Of a stretch of 64,000 bases of DNA, positions 47,757 to 58,567 are shown in pieces. How positions within the stretch are numbered: position 1 is the stretch's first letter; the number at the start of each line of letters is the position of its first letter. Source of the DNA: Deinococcus aquaticus (GTDB lineage: Bacteria; Deinococcota; Deinococci; Deinococcales; Deinococcaceae); assembly GCF_028622095.1 (NCBI RefSeq), contig NZ_CP115165.1, positions 558,001-622,000 of the forward strand, given 5' to 3'. Made by a program: the position numbers and the translations under genes. Under the pieces are notes generated by a model. That model did not search any database. It was not told the origin of the DNA and saw only the letters and a list, made by a program, of their open reading frames with translations.

Positions 47757-49817
47757 TCAGCCCCGCGCGGGTTCCCGGGCCGGCTCGATGCGGATGCGGG
47801 TGTTGTGGAAGGTGCTCCCGCCGCCCAGGTCGGTGAGGGTCTGCGCGGTCAGTTCATTGATGCTGCGGCCGTCCGGGGCGCTGAGGCCCCACCACGTGCC
47901 TTCCAGGATGGCCGCGCCGGGCTGCGCGGCGTCCGTGACCTTCACGCGGCGCTGCACGCTCCCGACCTCGCTGGTCAGGGTGGCGAGCTGCCCGTCGCCC
48001 ACGCCGGACGCCTGCGCATCGTGCGGGTGCAGCAGCAGGTGCGGCTCGCCCCCCTCGGCACGGTTGAGGTTCGCCAGATTGCCGTAGGTACTGTTCAGGA
48101 AGTGATGCGCGGGCGGCGTGAGCAGCCGCACCGGGTACTCGGCACTCAGCTGCGCCAGCGGCTCGCGGTGCTGCGGCGCGGGGCTGAGCTGCACCTTCCC
48201 ACTGGGCGTCTCCGCGCCATGCGCGTAAGGCAGGAACCCATTGGGGACGTTCAGGCGGACGCTGCCCTCGGCCTTCAGTCGCTCGGAGGTGACGCCCGAG
48301 AGCAGGGGGTGGTCGGTGGTCAGCACCTCCTCCAGCAGGTCGTCCACCGTCCAGTACACGCTGGGTTCCGTGATGCCCAGCCTCCGCGCGAGTTGCTGGA
48401 AGACCCAGGAGTTCGGCCGCGCCTCACCGGGGGCGTCCAGCGTGGCCGGGTTGTAGCCGAGGTAGTGGTGGCCGTAGCTGGTGTACACGTCGGCGTGCTC
48501 GGCGAAGGTGGTGGCGGGCAGCAGGTAGTCGGCCAGCCGCGCCGTCTCGGTCATGGCCTGTTCCAGCACGACGACCAGCAGGTCGGGGCGCTGCAATCCC
48601 GCGCGGACCCGCCCGGCATCCGGCGCGACGACCGCCGGGTTGCAGTTGTAGATGAACGTGGCCCCCAGACCCTGTTCGGGCCGCAGGGCGCCCGCATACT
48701 CGTTCATGTTCACGTGCGGTACGTCCGGGAGGATCAGGTGCGCGGCCCCCAGCCGGGCGCGGTTCAGTTTGAACGCCCCGCTGGTGCTCAGGGTGCAGCC
48801 CCCGCCCCGGTGCCGCCAGTCGCCAGTCAGGGCGGGAATCAGGGTCACAGCCCGCAGGTTCGTGCCGCCGTGCTCGTGGCGGGTCATGCCGTACCCCACC
48901 CGGAAGTACGTGGGCCGCGTCGTGCCGACCGCGTGGGCGAAGGCGCGGATCACGTCGGCGTCCAGCCCGGTGACCCCGGCCGTACGTTCGGGCGTCCACT
49001 CGCGGGCCGCGTCGCGCAGTTCCTCGATCCCGGTGGTGGCCTCCGCAATGTAGGCGTCGTCGGTCCAGCCGTGCGCGAACAGTTCATGCATGACCCCCAG
49101 TGCCAGCGCGGCGTCCGTGCCGGGCCGGATCTTCAGGTGCTCGTCCGCGAAGGCCGCCGTGCGGTTGCGGTACGGGTCCACGCACACGATCCGCGCGCCC
49201 GCCTTGCGCGCCGCTGTCAGGTGCGGCGTCAGGTGACTGTTCGTACTCAGGGAATTGATGCCCCACAGCACGATCAGGCGGGCGTGCGCCACGTCGGCGG
49301 GGTCCACCCCGAAGCGGGTGCCGTAGCCCAGACTCCAGGCCTCGGTGCCGGCCGTGGCGCAGATCGTCTCGTCGAGTTCCGGGGCGCCCAGCGCGCGGAA
49401 CAGGGCGTGCACATGCGTGCCCTCCATCAGGCCCATCGTGCCGGCGTAGTTGTAGCGCAGGATGCTGCCCGCCCCGCGCGTGTCCAGCAGGGTGCGCAGC
49501 CGCGCGGCGATGTCGTCCAGCGCCGAATCCCAGGTCACGCGCTCCCAGACCGGCTCGGCCTCGGTCTTCGCGTTCACGCGCCGCAGCGGGTACAGCGGAC
49601 GCTCCGGGTGGTTCGCGCGGGCCGGGTAATGCACGGTCTTGGCGCACGCGAAGCCCCTGGTGACCGGGTGCGCAGCGTCACCCGTGACCTTCAGCATCCG
49701 CTCCGGCCCGCCTTCCGTCTCGCGGCCCACCGTCACCTTCAGGCGGCAGGCGTCCGGGCAGTCCAGCGGGCAGGTAAGCAGCACATCACGCGAAGGGAAC
49801 ACGGGCAGAGCGGTCAT
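47757..49817 (-). CDS. molybdopterin oxidoreductase (formate dehydrogenase-like)
   Basis: 686 residues. An N-terminal [4Fe-4S] site uses Cys16, Cys20, Cys24 and Cys58 (CPLDCPDACR ... GFACAK). Mo-bisMGD domains follow: RYNYAGTMGLMEGTHVHALF, LIVLWGINSLSTNSHLTP, KAGARIVCVDPYRNRTAAFADEHLKIRPGTDAALALG, and the C-terminal cap PAHHFLNSTYGN...HPHDAQASGVGDGQLATL. No Tat signal, so cytoplasmic. Substrate is not evident; no partner Fe-S or membrane subunits adjoin, so it probably works alone or with a soluble carrier. ATG 49817 is six bases past a minus-strand TATCCT. Confidence 0.9.
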   Translation of the reverse strand: MTALPVFPSRDVLLTCPLDCPDACRLKVTVGRETEGGPERMLKVTGDAAHPVTRGFACAKTVHYPARANHPERPLYPLRRVNAKTEAEPVWERVTWDSALDDIAARLRTLLDTRGAGSILRYNYAGTMGLMEGTHVHALFRALGAPELDETICATAGTEAWSLGYGTRFGVDPADVAHARLIVLWGINSLSTNSHLTPHLTAARKAGARIVCVDPYRNRTAAFADEHLKIRPGTDAALALGVMHELFAHGWTDDAYIAEATTGIEELRDAAREWTPERTAGVTGLDADVIRAFAHAVGTTRPTYFRVGYGMTRHEHGGTNLRAVTLIPALTGDWRHRGGGCTLSTSGAFKLNRARLGAAHLILPDVPHVNMNEYAGALRPEQGLGATFIYNCNPAVVAPDAGRVRAGLQRPDLLVVVLEQAMTETARLADYLLPATTFAEHADVYTSYGHHYLGYNPATLDAPGEARPNSWVFQQLARRLGITEPSVYWTVDDLLEEVLTTDHPLLSGVTSERLKAEGSVRLNVPNGFLPYAHGAETPSGKVQLSPAPQHREPLAQLSAEYPVRLLTPPAHHFLNSTYGNLANLNRAEGGEPHLLLHPHDAQASGVGDGQLATLTSEVGSVQRRVKVTDAAQPGAAILEGTWWGLSAPDGRSINELTAQTLTDLGGGSTFHNTRIRIEPAREPARG

Positions 49818-49860
49818 GCCCGGAGGATACCCGCCCCGGCCCCGCACGGGGAGAGCCACT

Positions 49861-50883
49861 TCACCCGGAAACGGCCCGCGAGGTGGCGGCGGATGAACTG
49901 ACAGCGTGACGCGCCTCCCAGCGCCCGATCGACGCCAGTCCGGAACGGAAGAACCGGCGGCCCGCCAGCTGACTTCCCCAGGTGCCCGTCAGGTCGGCGT
50001 ACAGCCCCATGAACCACAGGGCGCGCGCCACGCCGAACGGACCCAGCGCCGCCCCGTCCGCTGCCGTCAGGGGCCGCGCGGCGCGGTAGGCCTCCAGAAA
50101 GGCGGCCCATACCGTCCAGGGCGTGTCGTCATCCGGGGCGCTGTTCAGCGCGTGATCCCAGCCGTACACCGCGAGGTCGTACGCGGCGAATCCGGGGCCG
50201 CCGCAGTCGAAATCGAACAGGTGCAGCTCGCCGCCACCGTCCACCAGGGCGTTCCCGCCGTGCAGGTCGCCGTGACAGGAGACGCGTGTCAGCTGTCCCT
50301 CTAGGGCCTCCAGCGCGGCGCGGGTTCGCCCGGCTGCCGCCTGAATCTCGCGGGCCAGTTCCGGTTCACCGGCCAGCAGGGGCAACACCCGCGCGACAGG
50401 CCCGTCGATCAGGTGCGCCAGATCCAGCGCGAACCGGCCGGCCGCTGGCAACCCCTCGCCCGCCGCGTGCAGCGCCGCCGCCGCGCGGCCGAAGCGGGCG
50501 GCATCCTCTTGCGTGGGCTGCGGTTCGCGGCCCTCCACCCGACCGAACAGTGCGGCCAGACGCGGCCCTTCCGGCGCGTTCAGCGTCAGCACGCGCGCGC
50601 CGTCCGGGTGCGGAATGACCCGCGCGGCCCCCACGCCCGCACTGGCGGCCCGCAGGGTCAACGCGTCCTCCCAGGCCGCGTCCGCCGGGGTACGCCACCC
50701 GCAGCGGTACACCCGCAGGATCGCCCCGCCTGCCGGGAGGCCGTCCACGCGGTATGTGTCGTTCAGGCCGCGCCTGAGGAACGTCACCTCTGGCGGCGCG
50801 CACCCGAACGACCCGGCCAGCCAGGCCGAGAGTGCTGCCGGGTCAAGCACGGAATGCAGAGCGGGAAAGGCAGGCGCAGGCAT
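49861..50883 (-). CDS. APH-fold phosphotransferase
   Basis: 340 residues. Aminoglycoside phosphotransferase/choline kinase fold: FLRRGLNDTYRVDG (glycine-rich loop analogue), AILRVYRCGW (ATP Lys equivalent is Arg), catalytic VSCHGDLHGGNALVDGGG and metal-binding HLFDFDCGGPGFAAYDLAVYGW. Such stand-alone proteins often phosphorylate small hydroxyl metabolites, such as homoserine; resistance is not implied. ATG at 50883 chosen because CAGGCT lies six bases upstream on the minus strand; the longer frame to 50919 crosses it. Confidence 0.87.
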   Translation of the reverse strand: MPAPAFPALHSVLDPAALSAWLAGSFGCAPPEVTFLRRGLNDTYRVDGLPAGGAILRVYRCGWRTPADAAWEDALTLRAASAGVGAARVIPHPDGARVLTLNAPEGPRLAALFGRVEGREPQPTQEDAARFGRAAAALHAAGEGLPAAGRFALDLAHLIDGPVARVLPLLAGEPELAREIQAAAGRTRAALEALEGQLTRVSCHGDLHGGNALVDGGGELHLFDFDCGGPGFAAYDLAVYGWDHALNSAPDDDTPWTVWAAFLEAYRAARPLTAADGAALGPFGVARALWFMGLYADLTGTWGSQLAGRRFFRSGLASIGRWEARHAVSSSAATSRAVSG

Positions 50884-51038
50884 GCGTTCAGCCTGACACC
50901 CGCCCGGCAGGCCGGACATCCGCCAGATGGATGAGGCCCGTTCAGAACGGAGCGGGGATCGTCAGGGACCGGTCGAGGGCAGGGGCGGCCTGCCCCTGGA
51001 ATATCAGGAGCGGTGTGACGTTGCGCGGGGGGCGCGCG

Positions 51039-51446
51039 TCAGCCGGGGTGGGGGATGACGTTCATCATCCAGTGATGGCCGTAGCGGTCGGTCAGTTGTC
51101 CGAAGGTGCCTTCCCAGAAGGACGGGCTCAGGGGGTGCGTGACCGCGCCGCCCTGCGCCAGCGAGTCGAAGACCTGCCGGGCGTGGTCGGGGTCGTGGCT
51201 GGTGAGGGCCAGGGTGACGCTGTGGGTGCGGCCCACGTCGTCGGTCATGTCCGAGGCGTTCAGGATCAGGGGGCCGGACGTGAGGCTGCCGTGCAGGATG
51301 AAGCCCTGCATGTGCGCGGGAATCTGCGCGGCGACCGGGGAGTCCGCGACGGTCATGAGTTCCAGGGTGCCGCCCAGGCAGGACTGGTAGAACGTGAGGG
51401 CCTCGCGGGCCTGTCCGTTGAAGCCGAGGTAGGGGTGCAGGTGCAT
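51039..51446 (-). CDS. VOC-superfamily PhnB-like protein
   Basis: 135 residues. HPYLGFNGQAREALTFYQSCLGGTLELMTVADSP and the end LTDRYGHHWMMNVI mark the PhnB/YjdN-type glyoxalase-fold (3-demethylubiquinone methyltransferase-like) family, of uncertain function. The ATG at 51446 has GGGAGG; the upstream extension (to 51503) is not family-like. Similar to the VOC protein at 59763. Confidence 0.88.
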   Translation of the reverse strand: MHLHPYLGFNGQAREALTFYQSCLGGTLELMTVADSPVAAQIPAHMQGFILHGSLTSGPLILNASDMTDDVGRTHSVTLALTSHDPDHARQVFDSLAQGGAVTHPLSPSFWEGTFGQLTDRYGHHWMMNVIPHPG

Positions 51447-51552
51447 GGGTGACCTCCCGGCGGGAGACGGTCCCGCCTGAATGTGGCAAAGCTGACGATA
51501 CACGGTTAGCTTAAAACAGAATCAATCTTGCCGCAAGTCCCCACAGCGAACA

Positions 51553-51579
51553 GGGCGGGAGCCCCACCGCCTCCCGCCC
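51553..51579 (-). terminator. hairpin after the metalloprotease gene
   Basis: GGGCGGGAG / CTCCCGCCC, 9-bp perfect stem with 9-base loop, 17 bases past the stop at 51596 on the minus strand; only TGTTC follows. Confidence 0.55.
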
Positions 51580-51595
51580 GTCCCTCCTGCGGTCT

Positions 51596-52663
51596 TTACT
51601 TCAGGATGCCGCGCGCCACGAACGCCGCACGCACGGTGCCCGCCGCCTGCGCGCCGTACATGGCCTGGGCCGCCGCCACCGTGTGCCCGGCCGCCGCCGC
51701 GAAACTGGTGTCCGGCGCAAAGCGGAACTGCGCGTTGATGATCACGCGGTCCGCGACCCGCGCTCCCAGGCCCTGCCGGATGTCCCACAGCGCCCGCGAC
51801 CAGATCTCGCCGTCGGCGTGCACCTCGCCCACCACGTCGCCGGGGTACGTCTTGTTCGTGTCGGCGCGGCGGATGCAGTGCGGGGTCGTGGCCGTGTACG
51901 AGGTGCTGTCCCAGTCCATCAGGCACGGCAGGGGCGTGCGCAGAGGCGCGCCGTTCGCGCGGGTCACGGCCTCGCCGACCGTCAGGGCCAGGTAATCCCC
52001 GAACGCCTCGCCGATACTCCCGGCTTCCAGGCTGGTGCCGAAGCCCGGCACCTGCGCGGCGTGCACGGCGTGCCCGTACTCGTGCACGATCACCTCGCCG
52101 TCCTCGGCGTCGTCCACGCCGCCCTTCCCGAAGCGGATGAGATCCGGTTGGTCCTTCTGGTATGAGTTGTCCACGCCGTACTGACTGACCTTGATCTGCT
52201 GCTGGTCACTGTTCACGGCGGGCAGTTCGCTGCCGAACCCCAGCGACTGGAGGTACTTCTGCGCCTCGGTCACCCAGTAGTACGCCATGACCTGCTCGAA
52301 GCCATCCTGATCGCGCGTGAAGTTGAACGGCCCCGCACCGTACACGGGCGTGCCCGTCTCGCTGACCACGCGGGCGTAACGGCCACTCAGGTACCCGCTG
52401 CCGTCCAGGTCGGTCAGCGTGACATTGAAGTACGCGCTGGCAGGCACGGCCTGGGCGCTGTCCCTGGCGTCCGTCAGGGCCTGATCCCCGGTGGTCTGCA
52501 CGGGGTTCGGCAGGAACGCGCGGGCCGCCACCGAACCCAGACCCGTGGGGGGCTTGCCGTTCCCGCCCTGCGCGCTCAGGGTACCGCCCGGAGCCTGACC
52601 GCACGCGGCCAGCAGTGAGAGGCTCAGCAGTCCCGTCAGGGCCATCCGGTTCTTGAATTGCAT
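51596..52663 (-). CDS. secreted/lipoprotein zinc metalloprotease (fungalysin/M36-like)
   Basis: 355 residues. Lipobox LLAAC (Cys21). The zinc site is HEYGH at 194-198 with the third ligand Glu219 (GSIGEAFGDYLALTVGEAV); the later GEVHADGEIWSRALWDIRQGLG resembles the M36/M4 C-terminal substrate region. It lacks a recognisable FTP propeptide, so is shorter than classical M36 enzymes. Probably a cell-envelope peptidase. The ATG at 52663 is nine bases past a minus-strand TAGACT; a weak hairpin follows the gene. Confidence 0.85.
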   Translation of the reverse strand: MQFKNRMALTGLLSLSLLAACGQAPGGTLSAQGGNGKPPTGLGSVAARAFLPNPVQTTGDQALTDARDSAQAVPASAYFNVTLTDLDGSGYLSGRYARVVSETGTPVYGAGPFNFTRDQDGFEQVMAYYWVTEAQKYLQSLGFGSELPAVNSDQQQIKVSQYGVDNSYQKDQPDLIRFGKGGVDDAEDGEVIVHEYGHAVHAAQVPGFGTSLEAGSIGEAFGDYLALTVGEAVTRANGAPLRTPLPCLMDWDSTSYTATTPHCIRRADTNKTYPGDVVGEVHADGEIWSRALWDIRQGLGARVADRVIINAQFRFAPDTSFAAAAGHTVAAAQAMYGAQAAGTVRAAFVARGILK

Positions 52664-52718
52664 GATGCGGGCAGTCTACCCCGCCCGCACTGGCCGTATG
52701 GTAAAGGCGGCCTCCGGG

Positions 52719-53828
52719 TCAGACGGTGAAGGTCACGCCGGTCAGCCGTTCAGACAGCGCCCAGAGGTTTGCGGCGTCCTGTTCGTCGTGCGAGCGTTCG
52801 TTCGACGTGACGCGCTCGGGGTTCCCGCCGAGTTCCAGCAGGCCGCTGGGGCCATAGTACGCGCCGCCGGTCACGTCCGGGGCGGTCGCGGCGTACAGGC
52901 TGGGCAGCGCGCCTGCGGCCTGCGGCTGCGCGAACAGGCGGTTGGCGAGGTTCGAGCCGTGACTGTCGCCCTGCAATCCCGTGGAGGCCCAGCCGGGGTG
53001 CGCGGCGACGGCCAGCACGTCGCTGCCGGCGGCGTTCAGGCGGCGTTGCAGTTCGTACGTGAACAGCAGGTTCGAGAGTTTGCTCTGACCGTAGGCGGGC
53101 ATGGGCGCGTAGGGGCGGGCGTGCCAGTTGGCGTCCGCGAGGTTCAGTTTCCCGAAGCGGTGCGCCATGGAGCTGACCGTCACGATCCGCGCGCCCGCCG
53201 TGCGCTCCAGTAGCGGCATCAGCGCGGCGGTCAGGGCGAAGTGACCCAGGTGGTTCACGCCGAACTGCGTCTCGAAGCCCTGCGCGGTGCGGCCCAGCGG
53301 GGGCACCATGATCCCGGCGTTGTTCACTAGGATGTCCAGCCGGTCGTACCGCGCCCGGAAGGCGTCCGCGAAGGCCTTCACGGAGTCCAGGTCGCCCAGG
53401 TCGAGGGTCATCAGGACAACCTCGCCCTTCGGGTTGAGCGCGCGGATGCCCCCGGCGGCCTTCTCTGCTTTCTGGGCGCTCCGGCAGGCCATGATCACGG
53501 TCGCGCCGCGCTGCGCGAGCACCCGTGAGGTCTCCAGGCCCAGGCCGCTGTTCGCGCCGGTCACGACCACGACCTTCCCGGTCTGATCCGGTACGTCGGC
53601 CTCCGTCCACGTGCTGCCTTTCCGGCCCCGCGCGAGGTATGCGAGCGGCCCGGCGAAGTTCACGAACAGGCCCGCGCGCCACGCGTTCTTGCTGCCGTTC
53701 ACGGCCTCCGGGCGGCGCAGGCCCAGGTCGGCCCACGCGGCGGCGAACAGCCCCACCTGTGCGATCCCGGCGGTGAACAGGGCGGTCTTCTGGGGGGTGG
53801 AAAGGTCGGTAAATTTCTTGATCTGCAT
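52719..53828 (-). CDS. short-chain dehydrogenase with N-terminal membrane (PLDc_N-like) segment
   Basis: 369 residues. Residues ~14-68 form two hydrophobic helices; the second (LFVNFAGPLAYLARGR) has the GPxxYLxxGR pattern of PLDc_N membrane domains. From ~85 on it is a classical SDR close to retinol-dehydrogenase/WWOX-like forms: TGANSGLG (90-97), NNAG, SS near 219-220, catalytic Tyr246 and Lys250 (AYGQSKLSNLL). So an NAD(P)-dependent oxidoreductase tethered to the membrane. ATG 53828 has GAGGAGA; a longer frame to 54296 overlaps the P450 gene and was rejected. It follows the P450 gene by 23 bases, so a two-step oxidation is plausible. Confidence 0.87.
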   Translation of the reverse strand: MQIKKFTDLSTPQKTALFTAGIAQVGLFAAAWADLGLRRPEAVNGSKNAWRAGLFVNFAGPLAYLARGRKGSTWTEADVPDQTGKVVVVTGANSGLGLETSRVLAQRGATVIMACRSAQKAEKAAGGIRALNPKGEVVLMTLDLGDLDSVKAFADAFRARYDRLDILVNNAGIMVPPLGRTAQGFETQFGVNHLGHFALTAALMPLLERTAGARIVTVSSMAHRFGKLNLADANWHARPYAPMPAYGQSKLSNLLFTYELQRRLNAAGSDVLAVAAHPGWASTGLQGDSHGSNLANRLFAQPQAAGALPSLYAATAPDVTGGAYYGPSGLLELGGNPERVTSNERSHDEQDAANLWALSERLTGVTFTV

Positions 53829-53851
53829 GGGGTTCTCCTCGAGGGTCGGGG

Positions 53852-54985
53852 TCAGCCGAAGGTGACGGGCAGGGCCTTCACGCCGTACACGATCTGACTG
53901 GGAATGGCGTCCAGGGAGGCGTCCAGCGCGACCCGCAGGTCGGGCAGGCGGTCGAGTACGGCGTTCAGGGCCACGCTGGCCTCCAGCCGCGCCAGGGGCG
54001 CACCCAGGCAGAAGTGCACGCCGTTCCCAAATGCAAGGTGCCGGTTGGGCGTGCGCGCCGGGTCGAAGGTGCCGGGCTCCGGGAACTGGGCGGGATCGCG
54101 GTTGGCCGAGCCGATCCACGCGAGCACCGGACTGCCCTCCGGGATGGTCTGGCCGCCCAGTTCCACGTCCTGCGCGGCCACGCGGTACATGGACTGCACG
54201 GGCGAACGGTACCGCAGGGACTCCTCGATGGTGCCGGGCAGCAGCGTCCGGTCGGCCCGCACCCGATCGTACGCTTCCGGGGCGTCCTGCCAGCACAGCA
54301 GCGTGTTCGCCAGCAGGTTGGTGGTCGTCTCGTTCCCCGCGACGAGCAGCAGGATGCAGAAACCCAGCAGTTCCTGCGTGTCCAGGTGCTCGCCGTCCAG
54401 TTGCGCGGCGATCAGGCCGGAGATCAGGTCGTCGCCGGGGTCCGCGCGGCGCTGCTCGATCAGGCGGGCGAAGTACGCGCCCATCTCGCGGCTGCCGCTG
54501 GGATCGCCGGTCACGACCGCGTCGGACCAGCGTTTGAAGGCGTCCCGGTCCGTGGCAGGAATCCCGAGGATCTCCGCGATCACGATGACCGGCAGCGGAT
54601 AGGCGAAGTCCCGGATGAAGTCCATGCGGCCTGCGCCCTGCACCGGCGACAGCAGTTCATCGACGAGCTGCGCAATGCGGGGTTCCAGGGCGCGCACCTG
54701 CCTGGGCGTGAAGGCCTGCTCGACCAGCGAACGCAGCTGCCGGTGCCGGGGCGGGTCGGTGGAGATGATGCTGGACGACAGCGCCGTCTGCGCGTTCTCC
54801 CCGCGGGGGCGGCCCCGCTCGGACGAGAAGGCCTTCCAGTCGGACAGGGTGCGCTGCACGTCGTCGTAGCCGAACACCATCCACAGGCCGGACTTCGGGT
54901 CGCGCATCACGGGTGACTGCTCGCGCAGGGCGTCGTACCACGGGAACGGATCGCGCAGAGAGTAGGGGGGCAGCGTGTGGGTCAT
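53852..54985 (-). CDS. cytochrome P450 (CYP107-like soluble class)
   Basis: 377 residues. I-helix LLLVAGNETTTNLLANTLL, K-helix EESLRYRSPVQ, and heme loop HLAFGNGVHFCLGAPLARLEA with the Cys ligand. Length and motifs match soluble bacterial P450s that need a ferredoxin partner; none is nearby. AAGGATG precedes the ATG at 54985. It forms a pair with the downstream SDR gene. It is unlike the P450 at 33992 in class (shorter, NETTT rather than HDTTA). Confidence 0.92.
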   Translation of the reverse strand: MTHTLPPYSLRDPFPWYDALREQSPVMRDPKSGLWMVFGYDDVQRTLSDWKAFSSERGRPRGENAQTALSSSIISTDPPRHRQLRSLVEQAFTPRQVRALEPRIAQLVDELLSPVQGAGRMDFIRDFAYPLPVIVIAEILGIPATDRDAFKRWSDAVVTGDPSGSREMGAYFARLIEQRRADPGDDLISGLIAAQLDGEHLDTQELLGFCILLLVAGNETTTNLLANTLLCWQDAPEAYDRVRADRTLLPGTIEESLRYRSPVQSMYRVAAQDVELGGQTIPEGSPVLAWIGSANRDPAQFPEPGTFDPARTPNRHLAFGNGVHFCLGAPLARLEASVALNAVLDRLPDLRVALDASLDAIPSQIVYGVKALPVTFG

Positions 54986-55100
54986 GGGGTCATCCTTTCA
55001 GGGCGAGGTGGGCGGGCGGTGGCGTTCACCTGAAGACGTGCTGGGAGTGGGGAGAACCCACCGCCCGGAGCGGGAGCGCGCGGCCCCCGCTCTGGGCGGG

Positions 55101-57187
<2,087 letters not shown>

Positions 57188-57191
<4 letters not shown>

Positions 57192-57661
57192 GGCTGGTTC
57201 CCGAAGGCAGTCTGCGCGGCGTGCGCGAGGGTCTGGATGGCGGCGAGCACCCCGGCGCGCTCCGGGGCGGGGATGTGCTCGAACAGCTGCTCGATGGCGG
57301 CGTCCACGGTCACGCGGGCCTGCTCCAGAAGGGCGTGTCCGGCGGGACTGACGCTCAGGCGCGTGCGGCGCGAATCGTCCGGGTCAATGCTGCGCTCGAT
57401 CAGGCTCTTGCCGAGCAGGTCGTCGATCACGCGGCTGGCCATGTGCTTGGGAATCTGCAGTTCGCCGGCCAGTTCGGTCGGGTACTGCACGCCCGAGCGG
57501 ATGTGGCCCAGCACCATCAGATCCTTGAGGTTCACGCCGTGCTCGCGTTCGATCAGGGGCATCAGGTGGCGGCCGAGCGCCTGGTTGAGTTTCCACTGGC
57601 TGGCCAGGAAGTGCTCCGTATCGGTCGCCGGGGCACGGGACGGGAAGGGTGGTTGCGTCAT
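57188..57661 (-). CDS. MarR-family transcriptional regulator
   Basis: 157 residues. Winged helix with LMVLGHIRSGVQYPTELAGELQIPKHMASRVIDDLLGKSLIERSIDPDDSRRTRLSVSPAGHALL, a clear MarR DNA-binding core. It probably represses its own operon with the downstream DHA2 exporter and is released by a ligand. The ATG at 57661 is six bases after TAGAAT on the minus strand (plus 57668-57673), leaderless, and an inverted-repeat operator overlaps the promoter. Confidence 0.93.
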
Positions 57662-57667
57662 GCAACT

Positions 57668-57717
57668 ATTCTAGAACCGATTGATTGCAAAACGCAATAG
57701 ATTAAATATGCAATCAA
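57668..57717 (-). promoter_or_regulatory. marR promoter with inverted-repeat operator
   Basis: On the minus strand, TTGCGT (plus 57692-57697) with an 18-base spacer and TAGAAT (plus 57668-57673) six bases before the ATG. TTGATTGCA (57681-57689) and TGCAATCAA (57709-57717) are perfect 9-bp inverted arms that bracket the -35, the expected place for MarR autorepression. The stretch is strikingly AT-rich against the background. Confidence 0.75.
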
Positions 57718-57780
57718 CCGCTGGGTGGACATGGCCCCGGAGTGACAGACCGCGCCGGACGCGCGAACCGGCCGGACGCG

Positions 57781-58446
57781 CTACCGCAGCTGCGTCCACT
57801 CCCCCTCGGAGATGATCTCGGTGACGCCGCCTACCACCTGAAAGGCGGTCTGGTCGTCCACCGCGTAGCACGGCCCGGTCAGGCGGGCGGCCCACTTCCC
57901 GGCGTTCTCCAGGGTGTTCCAGGGCAGCATCTCGACGTTCAGGTGCGGGAAGATCGAGAAGTCCACGAGGCCCAGTCCCTCGTCGCCCCCACCGGGCGGT
58001 GTCCACTGCACGAACTCCCGCCCGATCTGCGGCGTCATGACCATGCTGCCGGCGCTGACGCCCACCCAGACCGTATCCGGCAGGGACGGCAGCAGGTCGG
58101 CCAGCCCGGACTCGCGCAGCCAGTGGGCCAGGTACAGGGCGTCTCCACCGTCGACCAGCAGCACGTCCGTTCCCCGCACCCACGGCACCCAGCGCTCCCG
58201 ATCCATGCCGGGCAGCGCCAGCAGTTCCAGCACGCCCACTGACTTCCAGCCCAGGCCGGTCATGTGGGACGGTGGATGACCGGAGATGAACCGCCACGCG
58301 GACTCCGGCGTGCACCAGGGATGCCCGTACTGCGCGGTGGGAATGCACAGGGCCGCGCATTCCTCGATGGGTTTGCCCAGCAGATTGACCAGGGCGCTGC
58401 GGATACTGGCGTTGGTGACGCCGCCGGACGTGAGCAGAAGTTTCAT
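57781..58446 (-). CDS. peptidase E-like protein (S51 family)
   Basis: 221 residues. KLLLTSGGVTNASIRSALVNLLGK at the N-terminus, GTDVLLVDGGDALYLAHWLRESGLADLL, the nucleophile WVGVSAGSMVMTP, and VDFSIFPHLNVEMLPWN are characteristic of S51 peptidases (PepE hydrolyses Asp-X dipeptides; others are cyanophycinase-like). No signal peptide. GGGAGG precedes the ATG at 58446. Confidence 0.88.
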   Translation of the reverse strand: MKLLLTSGGVTNASIRSALVNLLGKPIEECAALCIPTAQYGHPWCTPESAWRFISGHPPSHMTGLGWKSVGVLELLALPGMDRERWVPWVRGTDVLLVDGGDALYLAHWLRESGLADLLPSLPDTVWVGVSAGSMVMTPQIGREFVQWTPPGGGDEGLGLVDFSIFPHLNVEMLPWNTLENAGKWAARLTGPCYAVDDQTAFQVVGGVTEIISEGEWTQLR

Positions 58447-58567
58447 GGTGCCTCCCCTGGCGAACCCGGATGCCGGACTTGATGTCGGTGAACCCGTGAT
58501 CCTGCACTGGCATGGGTCGGAACGGCGGCGCGCACGTGCCGGGTGGCCACGCCGACGCGAGACGGCC

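Noticed and set aside
49861..50883. Aminoglycoside resistance kinase
   Set aside because: APH fold is clear, but stand-alone chromosomal members often act on metabolites; no resistance context.
52719..54296. Longer 525-residue version of the SDR
   Set aside because: The added N-terminus overlaps the P450 coding region and lacks homology; ATG at 53828 has a good ribosome-binding site.
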